From the NCBI RefSeq assembly GCF_024494645.1, contig NZ_JANHDJ010000002.1:1-64000 (forward strand): 64,000 bases of DNA. The letters are read 5' to 3'. The translations under genes and the position numbers were made by a program. Below the pieces are notes generated by a model. It did no database searches. It saw nothing but the letters and a program-made list of their open reading frames with translations, and was not told where the DNA came from. The DNA comes from Halohasta litorea. GTDB lineage: Archaea > Halobacteriota > Halobacteria > Halobacteriales > Haloferacaceae. Shown in pieces: positions 53,176-60,908 of this stretch; the stretch's first letter is position 1, and each line of letters begins with the position of its first letter.

Positions 53176-54864
53176 ATGTCTCAGCGACAGCGCATGGGTA
53201 ACCAGCCGATGATCGTACTTTCCGAGGACAGCCAGCGGACCTCCGGAAAGGATGCACAATCGATGAATATCACGGCAGGCAAGGCCGTCGCCGAGTCCGT
53301 ACGGACCACACTCGGTCCGAAGGGGATGGACAAGATGCTCGTCGACAGCGGTGGGTCGGTCGTCGTCACCAACGACGGCGTCACCATCCTCAAGGAGATG
53401 GACATCGACCACCCCGCCGCGAATATGATCGTCGAGGTCTCCGAGACCCAGGAGACCGAGGTCGGCGACGGCACCACCTCCGCCGTCGTCGTCGCCGGTG
53501 AACTCCTCGATCAGGCCGAGGAGCTCATCGATCAGGATATCCACGCCACGACGGTCGCCCAAGGCTATCGTCAGGCCGCCGAGAAAGCCAAAGAGATCCT
53601 CGAAGGCGAGGCCATCGACGTCTCCGCGGACGATCGCGAGACCCTCATCCAGATCGCCGAGACCGCGATGACCGGCAAAGGCGCCGAGGGCTCGAAAGAC
53701 CTGCTGGCCGAACTCGTCGTTGACGCCGTCCTCGCGGTCCAGGACGACGACGGCATCGACCTCGACAACGTCTCAGTCGAGAAGGTCGTCGGCGGCTCGA
53801 TCGACCAGTCCGAGCTCGTCGAGGGCGTCATCGTCGGCAAGGAGCGCGTCGACGAGAACATGCCCTACATGGCCGAGGACGCCAACATCGCCGTCTTCGA
53901 TGGGGCTTTCGAGATCGCCGAGACCGAGATCGACGCCGAGGTCAACGTCACTGACCCATCGCAGCTCCAGGAGTTCATCGACGAGGAGGAAAAACAGCTC
54001 AAAGAGCTCGTCGACAAACTCGTCGCAGCCGACGTGGATGTCGTCTTCGTCGGCGAAGGCATCGACGACATGGCCAAACACTACCTCGCCGAGGAGGGCA
54101 TCATCGCCGCCCGGCGCGTCAAAAGCTCCGAGCTGACGGCGGTTGCCCGCGCGACCGGCGCTCGCGTCGTCTCGAACCTCGATGACCTCTCCAGTGAGGA
54201 CCTCGGACACGCTGGCAGCGTCGCACAGAAGGACATCGGTGGCGACCAGCGCCTCTTTGTCGAGGACGTCGAAGACGCCAAAAGCGTCAGCCTGATCGTC
54301 CGCGGCGGCACCGAGCACGTCGTCGACGAGATCGAGCGCGCTCTCGAAGACTCCCTTGGCGTCACCCGATCGACGCTGCTCGAAGGGCAGGTCCTGCCCG
54401 GCGGCGGCGCACCCGAGACCGAACTCGCACTCCAGCTGCGCGACTTCGCCGACTCCGTCGGGGGCCGCGAGCAGCTGGCAGTCGAAGCCTTCGCTGAGGC
54501 ACTCGAAGTCATCCCGCGCACGCTGGCCGAGAACGCGGGTCTCGACACTATCGATTCCCTCGTCGAACTCCGTTCGCAGCACGATAGCGGCGAGTTCGGC
54601 GCCGGTCTCGACGCCTACACCGGCGACGTGATCGACATGGAGGCCGAGGGTGTCGTCGAACCGCTGCAGGTCAAGACCCAAGCGATCGAGTCGGCCACCG
54701 AGGCCGCGGTCATGATCCTCCGGATCGACGACGTAATCGCCGCTGGCGATCTGGCAGGCGGCCAGGTCGGCGACGACGATGACGACGGCGACATGCCTGC
54801 CGGCGGAATGGGCGGCGGCATGGGCGGAATGGGCGGCATGGGTGGCATGGGCGGCGCAATGTAA
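53176..54864 (+). CDS. Thermosome subunit (group II chaperonin)
   Basis: This 562-residue subunit has [12 protein letters not shown] and [11 protein letters not shown] in the ATP pocket, [32 protein letters not shown] and the flexible GGM-rich tail. It forms double rings that fold proteins. A T run at 54971-54977 may end the transcript. Haloarchaea usually have two or three such genes; which paralogue this is cannot be told. Confidence 0.96.
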   Translation: MSQRQRMGNQPMIVLSEDSQRTSGKDAQSMNITAGKAVAESVRTTLGPKGMDKMLVDSGGSVVVTNDGVTILKEMDIDHPAANMIVEVSETQETEVGDGTTSAVVVAGELLDQAEELIDQDIHATTVAQGYRQAAEKAKEILEGEAIDVSADDRETLIQIAETAMTGKGAEGSKDLLAELVVDAVLAVQDDDGIDLDNVSVEKVVGGSIDQSELVEGVIVGKERVDENMPYMAEDANIAVFDGAFEIAETEIDAEVNVTDPSQLQEFIDEEEKQLKELVDKLVAADVDVVFVGEGIDDMAKHYLAEEGIIAARRVKSSELTAVARATGARVVSNLDDLSSEDLGHAGSVAQKDIGGDQRLFVEDVEDAKSVSLIVRGGTEHVVDEIERALEDSLGVTRSTLLEGQVLPGGGAPETELALQLRDFADSVGGREQLAVEAFAEALEVIPRTLAENAGLDTIDSLVELRSQHDSGEFGAGLDAYTGDVIDMEAEGVVEPLQVKTQAIESATEAAVMILRIDDVIAAGDLAGGQVGDDDDDGDMPAGGMGGGMGGMGGMGGMGGAM

Positions 54865-54970
54865 GCTCGGCCACAGACCACTTACATCCCCATCGACCCA
54901 CTGCTGACCGACGCCTGCATCGCTGTCGACCATCGACCGACGCCCCTTCACGCGCCGGATCGATCTCCCG

Positions 54971-54977
54971 TTTTTTT
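54971..54977 (+). terminator. T-run terminator after thermosome gene
   Basis: Seven T in a row on the plus strand, about 107 bases after the thermosome stop, follow a GC-rich stretch. Archaeal polymerases stop at such runs. The gap 54865-55067 holds no gene. Confidence 0.4.
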
Positions 54978-55067
54978 GAGTACCCAATGACAGAGTGGCC
55001 AGTCGCTGGCTTGCCGCTGGTAACCAGAGATTAGAGGCCGTCGGCCGTCGTTCTACTACGATTTATC

Positions 55068-56078
55068 ATGAATGACATGACGACTCACCGATCGGTTGGC
55101 CGCCAGCAGCATCACCGCGAGCGATCGGCGGCCGTCTCGCTGGGGTCGCTGCCCACGACACTCACCACCGACTACTGGGTCGTAGACGAGACGGGGCGGC
55201 TCGCCGATCCGAGCCGAGTGGCCGACCTGCCCGGTGCCGCTGGGACCGACTCGCCGCACAGCCTCGCGGTCGAGACCTCACCCTGTGAGAGCTGTGCCGA
55301 ACTCCACCGGAGCCTCACTGATCGGCTTCGGTCGACCGTCACCGCCGCCCACGACCGGGGCTGTCGGCTGCTCGCACTCGGAATCCGGCCAGATCTGCTG
55401 GCCGACGACTCTCCGTTCCCGGGGGGACAGCCGCCGCCATCGGCCACCGCCGGGACGCGGGTCGCCTTCGAACCCGAGGCGGCCGCCGCGGCCGACTGCT
55501 ACAACACGCTGTTGGCGCTCGATCCCGCCTTCACCTGTGTGAATACGACCACCCGCGCTGACGGTGACCAGCGGTACGCCTGTGGGCGGCCGTCGCTGTC
55601 CTACGGTGGGCCCCCTGGTCGGTATCGCACCACAGGAGATCACGACGCCCCAGCGGGAGCGACGACCGACCGACAGCCGGTCGCGTGGCTCGACGGCGGC
55701 TCGCGGATCGAGTGGCGATCGCTGGATGCGACGACGCCGACACTGCTGGTCGACCTGATCGCCGACGTGACGACGATCCTCCAGGAGGCCGCAATACGAC
55801 GGCTCAGTATCGAGTCGTTCGGCAACGGGTTCGACGCCGACCGGGTGGTGTTGCCCACCCCGGAGTGGCGAGCGATTTATACCAGCGAAGCGATCCAGCG
55901 GGGGCTGTCATCCGTCCTTCTCCGGGCGTATCTCGAACGGTTCGGTATCGAGACGGGCTGGTATCGGGCGGCCTCGCCGTCGGCCGTCGGCGGCGTGTCG
56001 TCGAGCGAGCTCCCGGGGCTCTGTCGGCGGCGGGCGAGCGATCTCGAAGCCGATCTCGGCGTGTCACCGCTCGGCTAA
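55068..56078 (+). CDS. Degenerate GCS2-like (glutamate-cysteine ligase family) protein
   Basis: The 336 residues follow the order of haloarchaeal GshA/YbdK-type ligases: YWVVDETGRLADP, a helix ending RLLALGIRP, ATAGTRVAFEPEAAAA, GSRIEWRSLD and PEWRAIYTSEAIQRG. Catalytic groups are lost: TTDYW stands where GVEEE is expected and TRVAF where HVHVG is. It is probably not an active ligase. The comparison is from memory of the family and not from an alignment. It converges with halorhodopsin. Confidence 0.6.
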   Translation: MNDMTTHRSVGRQQHHRERSAAVSLGSLPTTLTTDYWVVDETGRLADPSRVADLPGAAGTDSPHSLAVETSPCESCAELHRSLTDRLRSTVTAAHDRGCRLLALGIRPDLLADDSPFPGGQPPPSATAGTRVAFEPEAAAAADCYNTLLALDPAFTCVNTTTRADGDQRYACGRPSLSYGGPPGRYRTTGDHDAPAGATTDRQPVAWLDGGSRIEWRSLDATTPTLLVDLIADVTTILQEAAIRRLSIESFGNGFDADRVVLPTPEWRAIYTSEAIQRGLSSVLLRAYLERFGIETGWYRAASPSAVGGVSSSELPGLCRRRASDLEADLGVSPLG

Positions 56079-56090
56079 CTCGGTGCTCGC

Positions 56091-56927
56091 CTAGTCGTCG
56101 ACGGCGGCCGCCGAGCCGGTTCGGCTGGTCGTGAGGTCGCCGATCGTCCCCTCGTGGGCGGCGACCCACCGCAGCAGGAGGAACGCGAAGACGTACTTCG
56201 CGCCGATATCAAGCAAGCTGTAGCCCCACGATGTGGTCGCCACATCGATGACGGCGAACCCCTCGGCCCCCAGCGCCCAGAAGATCGGGTAGCCGAACCA
56301 CAACACCACGGTCAGGGTTTTGAGCGTGCCGAAGATCTCGGTCGTTCCCGCCCGGTCGGCGTCCTCTGGCCACTCCACCAGCAGGACGTAGAGGACGACC
56401 ACGAAGAAGGCACAGCTCACCAGATACCAGACCCACCGCAGGCCGTAGGAGGAGGTCGTCAGTGCGGCCGCGAGCCCCGTGATGCACATCCCGATGTCCA
56501 TCACGATCACCGTGAACAGTTTGGTGAGGTTCGATCCCGCGAGCAACCCCAGCGCCAAGAGGATCATCGGCGTCGACAGCGCCCAGGTGAGATACCGTCC
56601 CCACATCGTCAGGACGGCCTCGCCCGCGAGGGCGTGACCCGACGGCATCTCCAGGAAGGAGATCGTCAGCCCCGAGGCCAATCCGAGATAGCTCGACAGC
56701 GACACCAGCGGTACCATCAGCGTCGAGACGAAAATCAGCTGTGAGCGCGGGTCCTCGATGTCGCGTCCCAAATAGACGAACAGCAGGATCGCTCCCCCTG
56801 CGAGCGCGATGTTAGCCCAAAACGAGAGGTTCAACAGCAGGTTCTCCTGGACGCGCTGATAGATCTCCGGCTGGGTGAGATCGACCGTCTGTGCGATCGT
56901 CAGCAGTTCGGCCGTGGGTGCTCTCAT
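56091..56927 (-). CDS. hop: Halorhodopsin, light-driven chloride pump
   Basis: This 278-residue retinal protein has Thr114 in RYLTWALSTPMILL at the site of the bacteriorhodopsin counterion, with Ser118 four residues on, the halorhodopsin signature for chloride binding. The helix D-E region and SLLDIGAKYVFAFLL with the retinal Lys also match. The start at 56927 has a box (CTTTAG on the minus strand) about 27 bases away, and a palindrome like the bop upstream site at 56971. Confidence 0.95.
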   Translation of the reverse strand: MRAPTAELLTIAQTVDLTQPEIYQRVQENLLLNLSFWANIALAGGAILLFVYLGRDIEDPRSQLIFVSTLMVPLVSLSSYLGLASGLTISFLEMPSGHALAGEAVLTMWGRYLTWALSTPMILLALGLLAGSNLTKLFTVIVMDIGMCITGLAAALTTSSYGLRWVWYLVSCAFFVVVLYVLLVEWPEDADRAGTTEIFGTLKTLTVVLWFGYPIFWALGAEGFAVIDVATTSWGYSLLDIGAKYVFAFLLLRWVAAHEGTIGDLTTSRTGSAAAVDD

Positions 56928-56970
56928 GGTCCGACCGGAGAGTCGGCGGTCGCCCCCTAAAGGGCACACC

Positions 56971-56982
56971 CTGACTAGTCAG
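56971..56982. promoter_or_regulatory. bop-UAS-like palindrome between hop and bat-like gene
   Basis: CTGACTAGTCAG is a perfect palindrome, preceded by ACC and followed by ATCC, close to the ACC-actagt-GG upstream site of H. salinarum bop as I recall it. It is 44-55 bases before the hop ATG, a similar spacing to bop. A Bat-type protein is the likely binder. Confidence 0.6.
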
Positions 56983-57077
56983 ATCCGGGCCGGAAACGCC
57001 CGCTTACCGGTTTACTATATTATATATACTTTCATTTGGCGGAAATATTTAACGGAGTCGCGTACCAATCAGTCGCT

Positions 57078-59090
57078 ATGCCAGCCCCCCGCGTTCTCCT
57101 GGTCCACGCCTCCGATGGGCGCGAGCGGCTGCGAGCCGCCTTCGAGGCGGCGGGCTGTCGAGTCCAGTCCGCCGAGACGGCCTCGAAGGCCGTCGCGATG
57201 CTGTCGGCCGAGCCCTATGACTGTCTGGTCAGCGAGTTTGAGCTGCCGGGCGACGACGGGCTCACACTCCGGTCGGCCGTCCGGCAGCTGGAGCCCGAGC
57301 TCCCGTTCGTCCTGTTCACTGATAGCGAGACCGTCGACGGCTCGGTTGCCGCCGACTCCCCCCGTGACAGCTACGTGCGGAAGAACGGCAGGGGGTCGGT
57401 CGACCGGCTCGTCGCCGAGGTGACGACGATGGGAGCCGACGCCGAACCGACCGACACCGAATCAACCGACACCGAACCGACCGCGAAACGGGACGTCTCG
57501 GCGGCCGAACCCACGACCGAAGAGCTCGCCAGAGTGGTCGAGGCGGCCCCGATCGGCATCAGCCTCAGCGATCCCTCGCTGGCCGACTATCCGCTCGTCT
57601 ACGTCAACGAGGCGTGGGAGGCGCTGACCGGCTACGAGGCCGACGAACTGCTCGGTCGGAACCCCCGGCTGTTGCAGGGACCGGACACCGACCCCGACAC
57701 GGTCGACCGGCTTGCGGCGGCAATCGAAGCGGAAGAACCGGTGAGCGTCGAGATCCGCAACTACCGCCGGGACGGCACGCCGTTCTGGAACGAGCTCACT
57801 GTCGCACCGATCCACGACGACGGCGAGCTCGTCGGCTACGTCGGCTTCCAGATCGACGTGACCGACCGCCACGAAGCCGAGACCCTTGCGGCCGAGCGGG
57901 CCGAAACCCTCGCCGACGAACGCCGCACGCTCCGGCGCGTCCTCGACCGCGTCGATGGGCTGCTGCGTGCGGTCTCCGGCGTGCTCGTCGAGTCGACCGA
58001 CCGCGAGGAGATCGAACGCCGGGTCCCCACGACGATCGCCGAGGAGACCGGGTATGCGGCCGCGTGGATCGGCACCGTCACCGCCGACGACAGCGAGTTC
58101 GACGTCTCAGCCAGCAGCGGGCTCCAGGACGTCCCCGCCGAGCCGACACCGATCGCGGCGCTGCCCGCGGCGGTCGGCGCAGCCGTCGAGGCCGACGATT
58201 GCCAGCGCTGCTCGGCTACCGACGGCGAGGGTGGTGTCCTCGATCCGGCGACCGTCGGCACGCGGCGGCTGCTGGTCGTCCCGCTGTGTTACGGCCAGCG
58301 TCGCTACGGGCTGCTCGGGGTGTACGGCAGCGACGAGACCGCCCTCGATTCGCGGGAACAGGAAGTCTTCGGCGCGCTCGGCGGGATGATCGCCAACGGC
58401 CTCCACGCCGTCGAGACGACCCGGCTGCTGACGACCGACCACGTCACCGAACTCCGGATCGAACTCCGCGACGCGTCGTTTCGGCTCTCACGGCTCGCCG
58501 CGGCGGTCGGAGGTCCGGTCGAACGCAGCGGGACGACCAGAACCGCCGACGGCGACTGTGTGCTGTATCTGACGACCGAGGTCGCGGCCGACGCCGAGGC
58601 GGTCGAGTCGCTCCCCTTTGTCGAGACTGCACGCGTCGTGTCGACGACCGACTCGACGCGGACGCTGTCGGTGCGGCTCTCGACGGTGCCGCCCGACGAC
58701 CGGCTCGCGGCGTTCGGCGCGGTCGTCACCGAAACGACCGCCACGGCCGAGGGGGCAACGCTGACGGTCGAACTCCCGCCCCACCAGGACGTCCGGGCGC
58801 TCCTGGAGACCCTCCGGTCGGCCTACGATAGCGTCGACCTTCGCGCGCGGACGCTCCAGGAGCGACGGACCCACCCTCACGACGAGTTCACCGCCACGGT
58901 CGAAGACCGACTCACCGACCGCCAGCAGGCCGCTATCGAGGCCGCCCACCGCAACGGCTACTTCGAGTTCCCCCGCGCGGTCGACGGGAGGGAGATCGCC
59001 GCCAGCATGGATATCACACGCCAGACGTTCCACCAACACCTCCGGGCGGCCGAAGGCAAACTCGTCGCGGCCTACGTCGAGGCCCGCTGA
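57078..59090 (+). CDS. Bat-like regulator (receiver-PAS-GAF-HTH_10)
   Basis: The protein of 670 residues has a receiver-like domain (1-115), a PAS domain (about 150-265) close to the LOV type, a coiled linker, a GAF domain (about 290-430), a bacterio-opsin-activator domain and a C-terminal HTH_10 (LTDRQQAAIEAAHRNGYFEF). The receiver has Glu53 in place of the phosphoacceptor Asp, and the PAS has GRNPRLLQG where LOV domains have GRNCRFLQG. A tatttaa box fits the start at 57078. It is divergent from hop and is its likely activator. Confidence 0.85.
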   Translation: MPAPRVLLVHASDGRERLRAAFEAAGCRVQSAETASKAVAMLSAEPYDCLVSEFELPGDDGLTLRSAVRQLEPELPFVLFTDSETVDGSVAADSPRDSYVRKNGRGSVDRLVAEVTTMGADAEPTDTESTDTEPTAKRDVSAAEPTTEELARVVEAAPIGISLSDPSLADYPLVYVNEAWEALTGYEADELLGRNPRLLQGPDTDPDTVDRLAAAIEAEEPVSVEIRNYRRDGTPFWNELTVAPIHDDGELVGYVGFQIDVTDRHEAETLAAERAETLADERRTLRRVLDRVDGLLRAVSGVLVESTDREEIERRVPTTIAEETGYAAAWIGTVTADDSEFDVSASSGLQDVPAEPTPIAALPAAVGAAVEADDCQRCSATDGEGGVLDPATVGTRRLLVVPLCYGQRRYGLLGVYGSDETALDSREQEVFGALGGMIANGLHAVETTRLLTTDHVTELRIELRDASFRLSRLAAAVGGPVERSGTTRTADGDCVLYLTTEVAADAEAVESLPFVETARVVSTTDSTRTLSVRLSTVPPDDRLAAFGAVVTETTATAEGATLTVELPPHQDVRALLETLRSAYDSVDLRARTLQERRTHPHDEFTATVEDRLTDRQQAAIEAAHRNGYFEFPRAVDGREIAASMDITRQTFHQHLRAAEGKLVAAYVEAR

Positions 59091-59137
59091 GTTCGGTATC
59101 CTCGACCCCACGGGCTTTTTTGATCGCATCTCGTAGG

Positions 59138-59617
59138 ATGCCTGTGGCACCGCGTTCGGCAGCCGACACCGAGGACGTCCAGATCCGTCGAGCGACGCGG
59201 GCGGATCTGCTGGCGATCTCGCGGCTCGAAAAGCGGGTCTTCGACCAGCCGTGGACCTACTCGGCCTTCGAGGGGTTCGTCGGCGAGCCAGCATTTCTCC
59301 TCGCCGAACGCGACGACGAGCTACTGGGCTACGTCGTCGCCGACTGGATGCCGAACGCTGGCGGCGGGCTCGGTCATATCAAGGATCTGGCGGTCGCCCC
59401 CGAGGCCCGACGCAACGGGCTGGGGCGGCTACTGTTGCGCCACGCCGTCTCCCGACTCATCGTCGAGGGGGTCGCCAGCATCAAACTCGAAGTGCGGGCG
59501 TCGAACACGGCGGCCAAGCGACTTTACACCGACGAGGGCTTCGAGACGGTTCGGCGAATCCCCCGCTACTACAGCGACGGTGAGACCGCCCTCGTGTTGG
59601 TGTCCGTCCGCGAGTAG
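59138..59617 (+). CDS. rimI: Ribosomal-protein-alanine N-acetyltransferase (RimI-like)
   Basis: This 159-residue GNAT enzyme has IKDLAVAPEARRNGLGRLLL for acetyl-CoA binding and LEVRASNTAAKRLYTDEGFE, YYSDGETALVLV as in RimI. It acetylates protein N-termini. The start at 59138 follows a short T-rich box. Confidence 0.9.
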   Translation: MPVAPRSAADTEDVQIRRATRADLLAISRLEKRVFDQPWTYSAFEGFVGEPAFLLAERDDELLGYVVADWMPNAGGGLGHIKDLAVAPEARRNGLGRLLLRHAVSRLIVEGVASIKLEVRASNTAAKRLYTDEGFETVRRIPRYYSDGETALVLVSVRE

Positions 59618-59666
59618 TCACTCCGGACCACCGCCGTTTTACTCGTCGAACGCCTACCCGAGGCCA

Positions 59667-60122
59667 ATGGGCTATCTCTGTCCGGTCTGTGAGGAGCCGT
59701 TTGCCGACGAGGGGCAGTGTGCCAACCATCTCGCAGTGACGGCGATCCTCCACGGCGGCCCCCACGAGACGTGGCTCACCGAGGCAGTCGCGGATCGCGA
59801 GGCGGTCGACGACACCGCTGACTGGGAGTCGGTACCGCGCGAGGAGCTGGCGACGATCGTCGCTGACCGCGCCGCAGAGACGACCGACCACGATCATCCT
59901 GGAGACCACACTCATCCGATCGGCGACGGCCAGCCGGTCGACGGTGAGCAGCCAGCCACCGGCGGCCACCAGGCGGCCACGGGGGGACAGCCAGCGATCA
60001 CCGAAATGGATGCCGAGACCGCACAGTTGGACGCTGAGGCCCGATCGATTCTCAGCGAAGCCCGTGAGCTGACCCGGAAGATGCAGGATCGCGGTCCCGG
60101 CGACGAAGGAAAAGAATCCTAA
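59667..60122 (+). CDS. DUF5810-like zinc-finger protein
   Basis: The protein has 151 residues and starts MGYLCPVCEEPFADEGQCAN HLAVTA, with CxxC and Cys-His ligands for one zinc. The middle is a Gly/His-rich low-complexity part and the end a helix. It matches the haloarchaeal DUF5810 family as I recall it; the DUF5809 gene beside it supports this. Function is unknown. Confidence 0.75.
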   Translation: MGYLCPVCEEPFADEGQCANHLAVTAILHGGPHETWLTEAVADREAVDDTADWESVPREELATIVADRAAETTDHDHPGDHTHPIGDGQPVDGEQPATGGHQAATGGQPAITEMDAETAQLDAEARSILSEARELTRKMQDRGPGDEGKES

Positions 60123-60145
60123 CCCGGCGGCGTCGTGTCGACGCT

Positions 60146-60559
60146 ATGGACACCGAGGGCGTCTACGAACCCGAATCGGTCGAAGCCGCACGCGAAGCCT
60201 ACGAAACCGCCGGATCGGCCGCACAGATCGTCGTCAAAGAGGCCACCAAGGCGATGGCCTTCGATAACGCGGGGTACGACGAGCGCGTCACCAGCGATGT
60301 GATCGAAACCGCCCGGGACGCGCTGTTCGCCTCCCTTTTAAAAGTCTATCACGGCTCCCGCGGGGAGTTCGAAGAATGGTGTGAAGAAAGGCAGTACAGC
60401 GTCGACCTCGCGGGTAGCGACGACGTCGAATCAGTCGTCTGGCATCCGGTCGCCGTCGACGAGACGGTCGTCGCCGCCAGCTACCAGGCCGAACCCGACG
60501 CGGCTGCCGCGACGGTCCGCCGCCGGGCGTTCGGCCGACACTACCGCGAGAAGTTCTGA
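60146..60559 (+). CDS. DUF5809-like protein
   Basis: This 137-residue soluble protein starts MDTEGVYEPESVEAAREAYE and ends RRRAFGRHYREKF. It matches the haloarchaeal DUF5809 family that is found next to DUF5810 genes. It lies 23 bases after that gene, so they are likely cotranscribed. Function is unknown. Confidence 0.75.
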   Translation: MDTEGVYEPESVEAAREAYETAGSAAQIVVKEATKAMAFDNAGYDERVTSDVIETARDALFASLLKVYHGSRGEFEEWCEERQYSVDLAGSDDVESVVWHPVAVDETVVAASYQAEPDAAAATVRRRAFGRHYREKF

Positions 60560-60580
60560 ACGGCGGCTTTTATACTGGTG

Positions 60581-60808
60581 CTACGGTTCGTGAAACCGTT
60601 TGCCGAGGGTTTCGGATTCGATATCCCAGCCACCCTTGGGTTCGTCGGCCTTCGGCTTGTAGTACCGCGTCGACGCCATGCCGTCAGGGGCGGCGTCGCT
60701 CATATACGCGAGTTCGGTGATCTCGATCCACTCGTCGCCGTCCGCGGGTTCCTCGTCGGTGATTTCGGTGAGCTGCCCATCGTCGGCTGTCTGAATCCAT
60801 CGCGCCAT
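60581..60808 (-). CDS. Small haloarchaeal protein, 75 residues
   Basis: It starts MARWIQTADDGQLTEITDEE and ends with KGGWDIESETLGKRFHEP. The ATG at 60808 has an acttatca box on the opposite strand about 27 bases upstream. It is acidic and soluble. No known family. Confidence 0.65.
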   Translation of the reverse strand: MARWIQTADDGQLTEITDEEPADGDEWIEITELAYMSDAAPDGMASTRYYKPKADEPKGGWDIESETLGKRFHEP

Positions 60809-60908
60809 CTCGTTCCCACTGTCGTCTGGCTGACTTATCAGTGAACCGCGGTCGTGTGTGCCAGCTACCCAGTCGATCGGTGTCGACGCGCTGGGTCGGG
60901 GGTGGCTG

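Noticed and set aside
56091-56927. Reading as a proton pump (bacteriorhodopsin)
   Set aside because: The counterion Asp is Thr in RYLTWALSTP and the proton donor site is Ala, the halorhodopsin pattern.
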